Source of the DNA: Nocardia iowensis
GTDB taxonomy: Bacteria; Actinomycetota; Actinomycetes; Mycobacteriales; Mycobacteriaceae
Length of the DNA stretch: 64,000 nt
Reading direction: 5' to 3'
NCBI RefSeq assembly: GCF_019222765.1
Contig: NZ_CP078145.1
Span: 7,874,001-7,938,000 of the forward strand
Positions 1-10,928 of the stretch are shown here, one piece after another. Each line of letters begins with the position of its first letter. The stretch's first letter is position 1. Position numbers and translations under genes: made by a program. A model generated the notes under the pieces. That model saw only the letters and a list, made by a program, of their open reading frames with translations. It had not been told where the DNA came from and did not search any database.

Positions 1-1
1 C

Positions 2-874
2 ATCGTGCCTGCCGAGGGGACCGACGCGGACGAGTTGCTGATGATCGCCGCATCGGTTGAGCGCGGTTCCGAGCACCCCATCGCGCGGGCGGTGGTCACT
101 CGCGCGACCGAACGTGGGCAGGTTCTGAAACCGCTTCGACGGTTCGTCAGTCACGGCGGCAAAGGTGTCGAAGGCTCCGTCGAGGAACGCGACGTACTGG
201 TCGGCCGCGCCGAACTGCTTGCCAGTCGGTCGATTTCACTGCCCGACCCACTCGTCGCGGCGCGGACGGCCGCCGAACAGGCCGGTGGCACCGTGGTGGC
301 CGTTGCCTGGGACGGCGTGGCGCGCGGCATTCTCGTCCTCGCGGACACGATCAAATCATCCAGCGCTCAGGCGATTACCGAACTCCGCGACCTCGGCCTG
401 ACCCCCATTCTGCTCACTGGAGACAACGCCGCCACCGCACGCACCGTCGCCGAGCAGGTCGGCATCGACACGGTGATCGCCGAAGTGCTGCCGAGCGAAA
501 AACTCGAGGCGGTACGGAACCTGCAACGCGACGGCAAGGTGGTCGCGATGGTCGGCGACGGCGTCAACGACGCTGCCGCCCTGGCTCGCGCCGACCTCGG
601 CATGGCCATGGGCACCGGCACCGACGTCGCCATCGAGGCCGGTGACATCACCCTCGTTCGCGGCGACCTGCGCACCGTCGGCGCCGCCATCCGACTCTCC
701 CGCGCCACCCTGCGCACCATCAAGGGAAACCTCTGCTGGGCCTTCGGCTACAACATCGCCGCCATCCCCCTAGCCGCCGCAGGCCTGCTCAACCCCATGC
801 TCGCCGGCGCAGCCATGGCCCTGTCCAGCATCTTCGTCGTCACCAACAGCCTGCGCCTGCGCTCATTCCGCTGA
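2..874 (+). CDS. Cu(I)-translocating P1B-type ATPase, C-terminal part (cut by window edge)
   Basis: About 290 residues of the cytoplasmic ATP-binding domain and last membrane pair of a heavy-metal P-type ATPase; the open frame continues off the left edge. Counting from the GTG at 5, the nucleotide-binding HP motif is at residues 24-25 (SEHPIARAV), TGDN at 138-141 and the hinge GDGVNDA at 184-190. The final helices carry GYN and MALSS, which match the YN and MxxSS copper-ligand signatures of P1B-1 (CopA/CtpA-type) pumps. That family exports Cu+ or Ag+ across the inner membrane. The catalytic DKTG aspartate and N-terminal metal-binding domain would lie outside the window. It converges on ksgA with a short gap and is on the opposite strand. 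Confidence 0.93.
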   Translation: MVPAEGTDADELLMIAASVERGSEHPIARAVVTRATERGQVLKPLRRFVSHGGKGVEGSVEERDVLVGRAELLASRSISLPDPLVAARTAAEQAGGTVVAVAWDGVARGILVLADTIKSSSAQAITELRDLGLTPILLTGDNAATARTVAEQVGIDTVIAEVLPSEKLEAVRNLQRDGKVVAMVGDGVNDAAALARADLGMAMGTGTDVAIEAGDITLVRGDLRTVGAAIRLSRATLRTIKGNLCWAFGYNIAAIPLAAAGLLNPMLAGAAMALSSIFVVTNSLRLRSFR

Positions 875-909
875 ACCGACCTGATTTCGGTGGCAGCGAG
901 ACCCGGTCG

Positions 910-1791
910 CTAGCCCTGGGCGGCTAGGCGGACGAAGGCGGCGGTGTCGAGGGTTTCACCGCGGGCGGTCGGGGCGATGTCGGCGGCGAGGAGGCGGCGT
1001 TCGGCTTCGGCGGGTGAGCCTGCCCAGCCCGCCAGGGCGGCGCGGAGAGTTTTGCGGCGTTGGGCGAAGGCGGCGTCGACGACCTCGAAGACGCGGCGAC
1101 GGTGGTCGGTGTCCATCGGCCAGGGCGGTTCGGAGTAGCGGTCCACGCGGACCAGGCCGGAGTCCACCCGCGGGACCGGCCAGAAGACCTGGGTGCCGAC
1201 CGCCCCCGCTCGGCGGACGGTGCCGAAGAATCCGGCTTTCACGCTGGGCACGCCGTAGATGCGACTGCCGGGGGCGGCCGCGAGCCGATCGGCCACCTCC
1301 GCCTGCACCATCACCAAAGAGACGGTGATGCTGGGCAATTCGGCGAGCAGGTGCAGCAGCACCGGCACCGCCACGTTGTACGGCAGGTTCGCCACCAACG
1401 CGGTCGGCCGCACGGGTAGGTCCGCGGCGGCGACCCGCAACGCGTCCGCCTCGACCACCGTCAACCGGTCGGCCAACTCCGGCGCTCGGTCCGCGACGGT
1501 CACCGGCAAATGCCGCGCGAGCACCGGATCGATCTCGACGGCGACCACCGAATCCACCACGTCGAGCAACGCCAACGTCAACGAGCCGAGCCCCGGCCCG
1601 ACCTCCAGCACCACATCGTCACGCCCCACCCCCGCCGCCGCGACAATCCGCCGCACCGTGTTCCCGTCGTGCACAAAGTTCTGCCCGAGTTGCTTGGTCG
1701 GCCGCACCCCCAGCCGCTCCGCCAGCACCCGCACTTCAGCGGGCCCCAGCAACGCGGCACTCCCACGAGCGGCAACTTCAGGTTCGGACAC
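910..1791 (-). CDS. rsmA: 16S rRNA (adenine1518-N6/adenine1519-N6)-dimethyltransferase RsmA/KsgA
   Basis: Dimethylates the two adjacent adenines in the loop of 16S rRNA helix 45 using S-adenosylmethionine. The 293-residue protein has the family N-terminal KQLGQNFV block (residues 33-40), the SAM-binding loop VGPGLGSLT (about 64-72) and the catalytic NLPY motif at 135-138, followed by a small helical C-terminal domain. Length is normal. In mycobacteria ksgA directly follows rpfB; here a secreted lipase gene has come between them, and the usual downstream ispE is replaced by the convergent copper ATPase. Confidence 0.96.
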   Translation of the reverse strand: MSEPEVAARGSAALLGPAEVRVLAERLGVRPTKQLGQNFVHDGNTVRRIVAAAGVGRDDVVLEVGPGLGSLTLALLDVVDSVVAVEIDPVLARHLPVTVADRAPELADRLTVVEADALRVAAADLPVRPTALVANLPYNVAVPVLLHLLAELPSITVSLVMVQAEVADRLAAAPGSRIYGVPSVKAGFFGTVRRAGAVGTQVFWPVPRVDSGLVRVDRYSEPPWPMDTDHRRRVFEVVDAAFAQRRKTLRAALAGWAGSPAEAERRLLAADIAPTARGETLDTAAFVRLAAQG

Positions 1792-1826
1792 CTGAAGAAC
1801 CTATCAACCCCCCGGCACCGACCCGG

Positions 1827-3023
1827 CTACTGCTGGGGTGTTGCTTTGATGCGGTTCAGGAAGGCGTCGATGGCGGCGTACATGGCTGGGTTGAGTTGGG
1901 TGTGCCTGCCGGTGCCGGTGACGGTGTGGAAGTCGACGGCGTTGGCGGCCAGTTGGGTGGCGAGGGCGGCGTGTAGCGGGGATGGGACGACAGTGTCGGT
2001 GATGTTGAGCAGCAATAGGATCGGGGCGTTGTAGCCGGAGGTGGGGACGGTGAGGTAGGCGTCGAGGGCGGCGCGGATGGGCTCGTCGGCGAGGGGTCGG
2101 GCCAGCAGATCGCTGACGCCGAGGCCTTTCACGCGATCGGTGATGCCGTCCAGGCACAACGTGCCGATGCTGTCCAGGACCGCGCGGCCCTGCGGGGTGA
2201 GGTAATCGTCGACGTGCACGTCGGGGCGGGCCGCGCGCAGGCCCGCCAGGATGCTGACGAAGAAGCTCATCGCACCGTCACCGCCGCGGACGGCGGGGAG
2301 GTTCGGCCCGGCCAGCGGCAGCACCTTCTCCACATCGGATTCGGGATCGATCGCGATGGTGCCGCGGAAATCGAGCTCGGGCGCGTAAGTGGCCTGTAGG
2401 TGGCCGGTGCCGAGCGCGGCTTGACCACCCTGCGACACCCCGAGCACCGCCCAGGTCCGCGACAGCTCGGGATGGGTAGCGCGGGCCGCGCGCAGCAGAT
2501 CGATGGTGGCCGTGGCCTCGGTGGCGATCTCCAGGTACGGGTGCGGACCGGTGTCGAAGCGGCCGAGCCCGAGGTAGTCGGGCGCGACCACGGCGAAGCC
2601 CTGCCCGACCAGACGCTGGATCAGCTGCGATTCTTTAGTCCGAATCTGCTGGTACGGATGACCTTCCGGATCGGACTGCCCCCCGCAGCCCGCCCCGAGT
2701 CCACTGGTGCCGTGGTCATAGGCAATGACCGGCCAGCCGGTTGCGGGCGGCGTGCCCTGCGGAACGAACAGTGCCCCGCTGGCCTGCCGTGGCGTGCCGT
2801 CCGAGCCGCGCATCCAGTACTCGACCACCGAGCCGCCCGATGTTCCGTGCCAACCGTCCGCCTGCACGGCCACCGAGATCACCGACCCCGGCGCCGCCGC
2901 CTGCGCGGGAGCAACATTCACGAACAACGCGGCACTGGCCGACACCGTGGCCACCGCCACTGCTCGCAGGCACACCTGGACAACTCGCACCGAACACCTC
3001 ACAGACCCGACCCGCACCGTCAC
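1827..3023 (-). CDS. Secreted lipase, LIP family alpha/beta hydrolase
   Basis: A 398-residue exported esterase/lipase. Residues 1-42 form a signal peptide (basic start, hydrophobic core, cleavage near AQA). The mature part has the oxyanion segment AYDHGTSGLG (about 101-110) and the nucleophile elbow GVSQGG with Ser197, typical of the secretory lipase (LIP) family that includes Candida antarctica lipase A and many nocardial homologues. The first codon is GTG; several in-frame GTGs follow, so the exact start is uncertain. Substrates are probably acylglycerols or related esters (inference). It lies between rpfB and ksgA on their strand, about 35 bases from ksgA, and interrupts a normally tight pair. 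Confidence 0.85.
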   Translation of the reverse strand: MTVRVGSVRCSVRVVQVCLRAVAVATVSASAALFVNVAPAQAAAPGSVISVAVQADGWHGTSGGSVVEYWMRGSDGTPRQASGALFVPQGTPPATGWPVIAYDHGTSGLGAGCGGQSDPEGHPYQQIRTKESQLIQRLVGQGFAVVAPDYLGLGRFDTGPHPYLEIATEATATIDLLRAARATHPELSRTWAVLGVSQGGQAALGTGHLQATYAPELDFRGTIAIDPESDVEKVLPLAGPNLPAVRGGDGAMSFFVSILAGLRAARPDVHVDDYLTPQGRAVLDSIGTLCLDGITDRVKGLGVSDLLARPLADEPIRAALDAYLTVPTSGYNAPILLLLNITDTVVPSPLHAALATQLAANAVDFHTVTGTGRHTQLNPAMYAAIDAFLNRIKATPQQ

Positions 3024-3144
3024 AAACCTGGACGAGTGTACAGATCAGCGTGATGCTGCCCGCCCCTCATGACGAGTCAGCGAATCAGAGGCAACACCTA
3101 GGAATCTCGCTGGACAATCCCCATCTCCCCCACGCACGCCTGAA

Positions 3145-3182
3145 TCCCGCATACGGAATCTCAAGCGAATCCGTATGCGGGA
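3145..3182 (-). terminator. 13-bp perfect inverted repeat after rpfB
   Basis: TCCCGCATACGGA and its exact complement TCCGTATGCGGGA flank a 12-base loop, 44 bases after the rpfB stop and 122 bases before the lipase start. It can form a stable hairpin and would separate rpfB from lipase transcription. There is no clear T tract on the minus strand, so a regulatory palindrome is also possible. Confidence 0.5.
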
Positions 3183-3225
3183 AGTCAAAACCTGTGCGGC
3201 CGGAAACCCGCGCCGTCTACCGCGC

Positions 3226-4413
<1,188 letters not shown>

Positions 4414-4547
4414 CTATCAATATCACGAACAGATATCGACGCCGCAGGTTAATGCCGAAATGTGACCATCGTAGTGATGTAGGACACACTGGGCATATCC
4501 AGCCCCCCTTACGGGTATGCCAAGTGCCGGAAAATAGCGGGCGACGC

Positions 4548-5375
4548 TCAGATGCCGTACACCCGGCGCGCGTTGGCCGTGGTGATCTTCGCCAATTCGG
4601 CGGGGTCCTGTTCGCGCACTTCTGCCAGCGCGCGCACGGTGTATGGCAGGCAATACGGTTCGTTGGGAGCACCACGGAACGGATGCGGGGTCAAATACGG
4701 CGCGTCCGTTTCGACCAGAATCAGCTCGTCGGGCACCACCTTGGCGGCTTCGCGCAACTCATGGGCATTCTTGAAACTCACCGTGCCGGAGAAACTCAAC
4801 ACGTAACCCTCTGCCACGCAAGCCAACGCCATATGGGTGTCCGATGAGAAGCAATGGAAAATAACGGTCGACGGCGCGCCCTCGTCCAGCAGCACCGTCA
4901 GCAAATCGTGGTCGGCCTCGCGATTGTGGATCATCAGCGGTTTGCGCAGCCGCTTCGCCAGGTCGATATGCCAGCGGAAACCCTCGATCTGCGTCTCGAC
5001 ATCGGCGCAACCGTCGAGTTTTCCCGGCCAGTAGTAGTCGAGTCCGGTCTCGCCGATCGCGACCACCCGCGGGTCGGCGCCGAGCCGTTCGAGTTCGGCC
5101 TTCGCGGCATCGTCTAGCGCGTTGGCGCGCGTCGGGTGCAGCGCGACGGCGGCGTACACCCGCGAGTCCCAATGCGCGGCCCGCACCGCCCATTGCGCGG
5201 CGGCGAGATCATCGGCGACGGTGACCACCTGACCGACACCGACCGAGGCGGCGCGATCCACGATCACCGCCGTCGACGCCGCGTCCGTCGCGCCGCAGGC
5301 GTCGAGGTGGGTGTGCGCATCGACAATCGGCGCCAGCGGTTCGGGCAAATCCCGCGCCGGACGCTTCCCGCTCAT
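4548..5375 (-). CDS. tatD: TatD family metal-dependent hydrolase (DNase)
   Basis: TIM-barrel amidohydrolase-superfamily nuclease of 275 residues. Metal-ligand candidates are all present: H21 and H23 in DAHTHLD, E109 in [10 protein letters not shown]150 in MIHNREAD, H174 in FHCFSS and D224 in VETDAPYL. The family acts as 3'-5' exonuclease/endonuclease in DNA repair and turnover. It is transcribed away from metG; about 119 bases between the two start codons must hold both promoters. The tatD-rpfB-ksgA order is the conserved actinobacterial one. Confidence 0.93.
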   Translation of the reverse strand: MSGKRPARDLPEPLAPIVDAHTHLDACGATDAASTAVIVDRAASVGVGQVVTVADDLAAAQWAVRAAHWDSRVYAAVALHPTRANALDDAAKAELERLGADPRVVAIGETGLDYYWPGKLDGCADVETQIEGFRWHIDLAKRLRKPLMIHNREADHDLLTVLLDEGAPSTVIFHCFSSDTHMALACVAEGYVLSFSGTVSFKNAHELREAAKVVPDELILVETDAPYLTPHPFRGAPNEPYCLPYTVRALAEVREQDPAELAKITTANARRVYGI

Positions 5376-5494
5376 CGAAAACCGCCGGACACAGCGGTAT
5401 CGGCACAGGCGGGCATGGCCGCGGCGACCCGGGAAACGGCACGGCGGATATTCGCGTGAGCGTTGGAAACCACGCGCATTACAGTAGACACACC

Positions 5495-7054
5495 ATGAGC
5501 GCAGCTGACCGCCCCGCCTTCTATATCACCACGGCCATCGCTTACCCGAACGGTGCGCCGCACATCGGGCATGCGTACGAGTACATCTCGGCCGACGCCA
5601 TCGCCCGGTTCAAGCGGCTCGACGGGTACGACGTCTTCTTCCTGACCGGCACCGACGAGCACGGTCAGAAGATGCAGCAGACGGCCGTCGCCGAGGGCAT
5701 CCCGGTGCAGGAGTTCGCGGCGCGCAACTCCGACGTGTTCGAGGCGCTGGACAAGACCCTCGACGTCTCCTTCGACCGGTTCATCCGCACCACCGACGAG
5801 GATCACCAGGCGGCCTCCGTCGAGATCTGGCAGCGGATGCTCGCCAACGGCGATATCTACCTGGGCAACTACTCGGGCTGGTACTCGGTGCGCGACGAGG
5901 CGTTCTACACCGAGGAAGAGACCACGCTGCTCGATGACGGCACCCGGATCTCCACCGAGACGAAGACGCCGGTCACCTGGACCGAGGAGTCGAACTACTT
6001 CTTCCGGCTCTCCGCCTATCAGGACAAGCTGCTCGCGCTGTACGAAGAGCATCCTGAATTCATCGCGCCCGCAACGCGTCGCAATGAGATCGTCAGCTAC
6101 GTCAAGGCGGGGCTGAAGGATCTGTCCATCTCGCGCACCACCTTCGATTGGGGTGTGCCGGTGCCCGGCCATCCCGATCACGTGATGTACGTGTGGGTAG
6201 ACGCGCTCACCAACTACATCACCGGCGTCGGCTTCCCGGACACCGAATCCGCTGCGTTCCAGCGGTTCTGGCCCGCCGACGTGCACATCATCGGCAAAGA
6301 CATCACCCGGTTCCACACCGTGTACTGGCCCGCTTTCCTGCTGTCGGCCGGCGTCGAGCTGCCGAAACGCGTGTTCGTGCACGGGTTTCTGTACAACAAG
6401 GGCGAGAAGATGTCCAAGTCGGTTGGCAATGTGGTCGACCCGCTGGAACTGGTCGACACCTACGGCCTGGACGCGGTGCGTTTCTTCTTGCTGCGCGAGA
6501 TCTCCTACGGCCAGGACGGCAGCTACAGCCACGACGCGATCGTCGGCCGGATCAACACCGACCTGGCCAACGAGTTCGGCAACCTGGTGCAGCGCAGCAC
6601 CAAGCTGGTCGCGCGCGACTGCGGCGGGGTGGTGCCGACACCGGGCGAATTCACCGAGGACGACCGGGCGCTGCTGGACCTCGCCAACGGGCTGCTCGAT
6701 CGCTGCCGTGCCGAATACGACGCGCAGCAAATGCATCTCGCGCTCGAAGCGATCTGGCTGACCCTCGGCGAGACGAACCGGTACTTCTCCGCGCAGGCGC
6801 CGTGGGCGCTGGCCAAGTCCGGCACGCCGGAGGATCTGGCCCGCGAGGCGACGGTGCTGTACGTGACGCTCGAGGTGTTGCGGATAGTCGCGATCCTGGT
6901 GCAGCCGGTGATGCCGGGTTCGGCGAGCAAAATCCTCGATCAGCTCGGCCAGCAAAATCGCACCTTCGCCGATATCGCGACGCCGATCGTACCGGGCGTA
7001 GTACTGCCCGCACCGGAACCGGTGTACCCCAAGTACATCGAGCCGAAGGACTGA
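5495..7054 (+). CDS. metG: Methionyl-tRNA synthetase
   Basis: Charges tRNA-Met with methionine. The 519-residue class I enzyme has HIGH at 23-26 and KMSKS at 305-309. The connective peptide (around 125-145, [13 protein letters not shown]) has no cysteine pairs, so this is the zinc-free form usual in actinobacteria. The ATG at 5495 is preferred over an upstream in-frame start at 5456, because the alignable sequence begins just after it. There is no C-terminal dimerisation domain. A long open frame on the other strand across this gene is a high-GC shadow. Downstream lies a degenerate 21-bp tandem repeat. Confidence 0.97.
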   Translation: MSAADRPAFYITTAIAYPNGAPHIGHAYEYISADAIARFKRLDGYDVFFLTGTDEHGQKMQQTAVAEGIPVQEFAARNSDVFEALDKTLDVSFDRFIRTTDEDHQAASVEIWQRMLANGDIYLGNYSGWYSVRDEAFYTEEETTLLDDGTRISTETKTPVTWTEESNYFFRLSAYQDKLLALYEEHPEFIAPATRRNEIVSYVKAGLKDLSISRTTFDWGVPVPGHPDHVMYVWVDALTNYITGVGFPDTESAAFQRFWPADVHIIGKDITRFHTVYWPAFLLSAGVELPKRVFVHGFLYNKGEKMSKSVGNVVDPLELVDTYGLDAVRFFLLREISYGQDGSYSHDAIVGRINTDLANEFGNLVQRSTKLVARDCGGVVPTPGEFTEDDRALLDLANGLLDRCRAEYDAQQMHLALEAIWLTLGETNRYFSAQAPWALAKSGTPEDLAREATVLYVTLEVLRIVAILVQPVMPGSASKILDQLGQQNRTFADIATPIVPGVVLPAPEPVYPKYIEPKD

Positions 7055-7072
7055 CGTACTGGTCCGCGGGGC

Positions 7073-7259
7073 GGTGCCGGATCAAGCTGACCGGCGCCGG
7101 ATCAGGCTGCGCCGGTGCCGAAACAGACTGCGTCGGTGCCGAAACAGGCTCCGTCGGTGCCGGATCAGGCTGACCCAGCGCCGGATCAGATCGCGCCGGT
7201 GCGAAACAGGCTGATCCGGCGCCGAAACAGGTTGCACCGGTGTCGAAATGGGCTGCGCT
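7073..7259 (+). repeat. Degenerate tandem repeat, about nine 21-bp units
   Basis: Units begin at 7073, 7093, 7114, 7135, 7156, 7177, 7198, 7218 and 7239. The consensus is close to GGTGCCGRAACAGGCTGCGCC. Two units (1 and 7) are 20 bp long, each lacking one base. In the metG frame the middle units read as heptapeptides such as VPKQTAS, VPKQAPS and VPDQADP. The array begins 18 bases after the metG stop. It may be a minisatellite or the wreck of a Pro/Gln-rich coding tail. Confidence 0.85.
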
Positions 7260-7672
7260 CGATCCGAACTCCACCGCTACCGAATCACGCTGCGCCCGTG
7301 CCGCGTTGACGACGCCGCACCAGACTGCTGCGGGCCGGTACGCACTGTCTGGTTGTGGCGTAGGCCGGGCGCGGCACCGTCCGCCCGAATCCCGGACGGT
7401 GCGGATCGGCGGGACGGGTGCGGCCGACCGAGACGAAGCGCGCCAGTAGCGAACGCACGACTCTTACCGCGTGCCGCAGCAGCTCTCGGATACCCCGCCC
7501 ATCGACCAACCCCGTGTACCGCCACGTACTGAACACCTTCCAGAAGGTACATCGCACAGTCCGGTCGCGGACCGAAACGGCCATCGTTGCCCACCGGCGG
7601 GTAATCACCTGGCGCACAGCAGGATAATGCAGGGTTACGCATGCTCATGATCGCTGACCAGGGAGGGCACTC
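7260..7672. other. Intergenic stretch between the repeat array and the TetR gene
   Basis: About 410 bases with no supported gene. Short open frames on both strands have no recognisable domain. The last 50 bases before 7673 must hold the TetR-gene promoter; a GGGAGGG segment lies about 8 bases before its ATG. Confidence 0.5.
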
Positions 7673-8347
7673 ATGCGCGGAGAGCAGACGCCAGGACCTA
7701 CACCGATGCCGCGGACCAGTTTCGCCGACCGGCATCGGGCAGCGCGCGACGCCGTTCTCGTCTCGCAACGGGGACGACTCATCGAAGCCATGGTCGAATG
7801 CGTCGACAGCAGGGGGTATCCCGGCACGACGCTCACCGATATCGTTGCCCGAGCGCGGGTCTCGCGCAGCACCTTCTACGAACACTTCGCCAACAAGGAG
7901 GAGTGCTTCATCGAGGCGGTGCACACCGGCGTCGACATCGTGGCCGCCCGGATCGTCGACGAGCTCGCACAGCTCGCGCCGGACGCCGACGTGCACGCCA
8001 GAATCGAGTCGATCGTCGTCACGTTCTGCGAAACCGTCGCTACCGAACCGGATTTCGCCCGATTAGTACTCGTCGAATCCTTCAAGGTGAACCAGGCCGC
8101 CGTCGACTACCGCGATCTCGCCGTCGACCGCTTCGCAGAGCTGTACCGCATCTTCTATAACCAAGCGCGCCAGGCGAATCCCGCACTACCGAAGGTGTCG
8201 GACGAGTTGATCGCCCTGCTCCCCGACGCCATCGGTGAGCGAACCCGCCGAGTCATCGTCTCCGACGGCCCCGAACAGGTCCCCGCCTTGGCCCCCTTGT
8301 TCATCCACTTCGTCACCACCACCCTCGGCCTACCCACCAGCGCTTGA
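7673..8347 (+). CDS. TetR/AcrR family transcriptional regulator
   Basis: A 224-residue one-component repressor. The N-terminal helix-turn-helix lies at about residues 45-75 (TLTDIVARARVSRSTFYEHFANKEECF), followed by an all-helical ligand-binding/dimerisation domain. A strong Shine-Dalgarno precedes the ATG. The neighbour on the right is a convergent SDR gene only 22 bases away; no divergent partner exists on the left within 600 bases, so the target cannot be read from context. Effector unknown. Confidence 0.9.
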   Translation: MRGEQTPGPTPMPRTSFADRHRAARDAVLVSQRGRLIEAMVECVDSRGYPGTTLTDIVARARVSRSTFYEHFANKEECFIEAVHTGVDIVAARIVDELAQLAPDADVHARIESIVVTFCETVATEPDFARLVLVESFKVNQAAVDYRDLAVDRFAELYRIFYNQARQANPALPKVSDELIALLPDAIGERTRRVIVSDGPEQVPALAPLFIHFVTTTLGLPTSA

Positions 8348-8369
8348 ACAGCTTTCCCGCGGTAGCGCC

Positions 8370-8954
8370 TCAGAAACGGACGATCTGGCCCTGCGAATCA
8401 CCTTCCACGGCATGCACATAAGCCTTGGCGACGTCGGCGACCGGTGTGCCGCCGGACTCGTCCATGCCTAGCTTTGCCAACGTCTCCGTGATCCAGCCTG
8501 GACTGATCAGGTTGATGCGCTGGCCGCGCGGCAGTTCGGCGGAGGCATTGCGGACAAATCCTTCCAGGCCCGAGTTGATCAGCGCGCCCAGTGATCCGCC
8601 CGCCAGTGGGGAATCGAAGGTACCTCCGGTCAGCGTGATCGACCCGCCCTCGCGCAGATGGCGAATCGCGCGCTGCGCCAAAGCGACCTGGCCGAGCAGC
8701 TTGCCTTGGATACCCGCGGCGATGTCGGTGTCGGTGGCCGTTGCCAGATCGACGAGCGGACCGCTCGCCGCGCAGCACACCACCGCGTCCAGGTCGGGCA
8801 GTTCGGCGAAGAGTGCGTCCAGCGAGGCCGCGTCCTCGAGATCGACCCGCACCGGCCCGCTTCGCGCCGCCCGCACCACCTGGTGCGACCCTGCCAAGGC
8901 CTCGGCAACCGCACCGCCGAGCAGTCCACCAGCCCCGATCACAAGTACCTTCAT
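8370..8954 (-). CDS. Short-chain dehydrogenase/reductase, short form
   Basis: A 194-residue Rossmann-fold protein starting at the glycine-rich nucleotide-binding segment VIGAGGLLGGAVAEAL. CCAASGPLVD and the LTGGTFD strand match the SDR core, but the usual YxxxK is not evident, so catalysis is uncertain. The start at 8954 is chosen over an upstream ATG at 8990 because the Rossmann strand begins at once. Members of this compact group are annotated as short-chain dehydrogenases of unknown substrate. It converges on the TetR gene and is co-directional with the PEP-mutase-like gene upstream. Confidence 0.8.
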   Translation of the reverse strand: MKVLVIGAGGLLGGAVAEALAGSHQVVRAARSGPVRVDLEDAASLDALFAELPDLDAVVCCAASGPLVDLATATDTDIAAGIQGKLLGQVALAQRAIRHLREGGSITLTGGTFDSPLAGGSLGALINSGLEGFVRNASAELPRGQRINLISPGWITETLAKLGMDESGGTPVADVAKAYVHAVEGDSQGQIVRF

Positions 8955-9009
8955 CCGTCGATCATCGCAGGCGACTCCGACAAGGTGCACCCGGCGTTCG
9001 TCGGTCGCG

Positions 9010-9762
9010 CTACTTCCAGCGGGCGAGGAGGCGGTCGATTTCGGCGGTGAGGGCGCGCTGCAGGTAGGGGCCGAAGCTGATGCGGGCTACTCCCTGGTCG
9101 GCGAGCACGGCCTTGTCGGACTTGTCGGGGAGGCCGACCATACTGATCGGCAGCGGCAGTTCACCGGTGAGGCGGCGCACGTCGGCGTCGCCCTGGGCAC
9201 CCGCGGGGAAGAGCACGTCGGCGCCCGCCGCGGCGGCCAACCGCAGCCGCTCGATGGCGCGGTCGACTCGGTCGGCGTCGTCGCCGTCCTTGCGCAGGAA
9301 CAGATCGGTCCTGGCGTTGACCACCACGTGCACACCGGTCGCATCGGCGAATTCGCGCAGGCCGTGCACGAAATCGGCGTGCTCCTGCGGGGCACGCAAC
9401 CGGCCACCCTCGCTATGCACCGTGTCCTCGATGTTGAGACCGATAGCACCCGCCGCCAGCAGTCCCTCGATCAGTTGGGCAGGCTCCAGGCCATAACCCG
9501 ACTCGATATCGACCGACACCGGCACCTCGACGGCCGCGGTGATCTGCCGCACCCTGGTGAGCGACTCGGCAAAGGTCATCCCTTCGCCGTCGGTACGGCC
9601 GATCGAATCCGCGACCGGATGACTGCCCACGGTGAGCGCCGAAAACCCCGCCGCCACCGCGACATTCGCCGACCACGCATCCCACACCGTCGGCAGCACG
9701 GCGGGATCGCCGGGGCGATGCAATGCGAGGAACGCCTTTGCCTTGCTTTCGAGAGAAGTCAT
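9010..9762 (-). CDS. Isocitrate lyase/PEP mutase superfamily protein
   Basis: A 250-residue (beta/alpha)8 enzyme. The family signatures are WDAWSANVAVAAGFSALTVGSH near the N-terminus (substrate loop), VDIESGYG (metal-binding acidic residues), GLNIEDTV and VNARTDLF. Homologues cleave or rearrange C-C or C-P bonds of 2-hydroxy or oxaloacetate-like acids (for example oxaloacetate hydrolase, 2-methylisocitrate lyase, PEP mutase). The catalytic KKCGH-type loop of true isocitrate lyase is absent, so the substrate cannot be assigned. It sits between an SDR and rsmI, all on the minus strand, with about 20 bases to rsmI. Confidence 0.85.
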   Translation of the reverse strand: MTSLESKAKAFLALHRPGDPAVLPTVWDAWSANVAVAAGFSALTVGSHPVADSIGRTDGEGMTFAESLTRVRQITAAVEVPVSVDIESGYGLEPAQLIEGLLAAGAIGLNIEDTVHSEGGRLRAPQEHADFVHGLREFADATGVHVVVNARTDLFLRKDGDDADRVDRAIERLRLAAAAGADVLFPAGAQGDADVRRLTGELPLPISMVGLPDKSDKAVLADQGVARISFGPYLQRALTAEIDRLLARWK

Positions 9763-9784
9763 AGGACGATCATGCCTGGTTCGA

Positions 9785-10645
9785 TCAGACCTCGCCGCTG
9801 CGGCGAGCGGTCAGCACGGCGTCGTAGAGCTCGTTGCGCGAGGCGCCGTTGGCGGTGGCGATCTGCGCGCAGGCGTCCTTGAGCCGGATGCCTTCGGCGG
9901 TCAGCGCCTCGACCTCGTCGACCAGGTCGGCGGGATCGGCGGATTTCGGTTGCGCGCCCGCGAGGACGACGGTGATCTCACCACGGGCGCCGTCCACCGC
10001 CCACGCGGCGACCTCGGCGAGGGTGCCGCGGATGACCTCCTCATAGGTTTTGGTCAGTTCGCGGCAGACCGCGACGCGGCGGTCCGGGCCGAGCACCTCG
10101 ACGGCGTCGGCCAGGCAGTCGGCCAGGCGGTGCGGCGCCTCGAAGAAGACGCAGGCGCGCGGCTCGGTGGCCAAGGTGCGCAACCACTCTCGCCGCTGAC
10201 CGCCCTTGCGCGGCGCGAAGCCGTCGAAGCAGAACCGTTCCACCGGAAGGGCGGACAGCGCGAGCGCCGTGGTGACGGCCGACGGTCCCGGTAGGCAGGT
10301 CACCGGCAGATCCCGCTCCGCACAGGCCGCGACCAGCCGGTAGCCGGGGTCGCTGACCGATGGCATGCCCGCGTCGGTCACCAACAGCACCGTGCGGCCC
10401 GCCTCGATATCGCCGAGCAGCGCCGGAATCCGCGCGATCTCCACGTGGTCGTAGAAGCTCACCACCCGTCCGGTGATCTCCACGCCCAGTGACTTGGCGA
10501 GCGACTTGGTGCGCCGCGTGTCTTCCGCCGCGACGATATCGGCGGACCCGAGGGCATCCCGCAGCCGCTGCGACGCGTCACCGATGTCCCCCATCGGCGT
10601 CGCCGCAAGCACCAACCTGCCCGGTCCTGTCGCCTCGTCCGCCAC
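9785..10645 (-). CDS. rsmI: 16S rRNA (cytidine1402-2'-O)-methyltransferase RsmI
   Basis: Methylates the 2'-hydroxyl of C1402 at the ribosomal P site. The tetrapyrrole-methylase fold is clear: LVLAATPMGDIGD at the N-terminus, VAAEDTRRTKSL, VTDAGMPSVSDPGYRLV and LPGPSAVTTALALSALP. I chose the GTG at 10645, which has a GGGAG about 6 bases upstream; another GTG at 10678 would add 11 residues. The gene is divergent from the protein mannosyltransferase, the same arrangement as Rv1003-Rv1002c. Confidence 0.93.
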   Translation of the reverse strand: MADEATGPGRLVLAATPMGDIGDASQRLRDALGSADIVAAEDTRRTKSLAKSLGVEITGRVVSFYDHVEIARIPALLGDIEAGRTVLLVTDAGMPSVSDPGYRLVAACAERDLPVTCLPGPSAVTTALALSALPVERFCFDGFAPRKGGQRREWLRTLATEPRACVFFEAPHRLADCLADAVEVLGPDRRVAVCRELTKTYEEVIRGTLAEVAAWAVDGARGEITVVLAGAQPKSADPADLVDEVEALTAEGIRLKDACAQIATANGASRNELYDAVLTARRSGEV

Positions 10646-10928
10646 CGCACTCCCGTCTCGACCATGCCCGGCAACCACCGAACCTTCGCAGCCTATCGAG
10701 CCCCGCCGCCCGCACCCTCGGCCGCGGCCCCACCCGCGGCACGCACCCGAATTCCTCGGCGGTTCCGTGCGCGACTATCCGAGAGGTGCGCGGCGGTGCC
10801 GCTCCGGCGGCTAGGTGGGTCGATATGTGATCGTGATAACGCGGGAGTCTGCGGCGTGGTATGTGATTCAGGCGGTGTCGCGTTCACCGATGCGGGGCCG
10901 GGCGACGCGCACAGCATACGATCGGGGC

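Noticed and set aside
1060..2034. Plus-strand frames across rsmA and the lipase
   Set aside because: Shadows of conserved genes on the minus strand.
5372..6955. 527-codon open frame on the minus strand across metG
   Set aside because: It is exactly antisense to a well-conserved synthetase, is rich in Arg/Val/Gly/Asp/His as GC shadows are, and shows no domain.
7073..7259. CRISPR array
   Set aside because: Units are contiguous 21-mers with no spacers and no cas genes are present.
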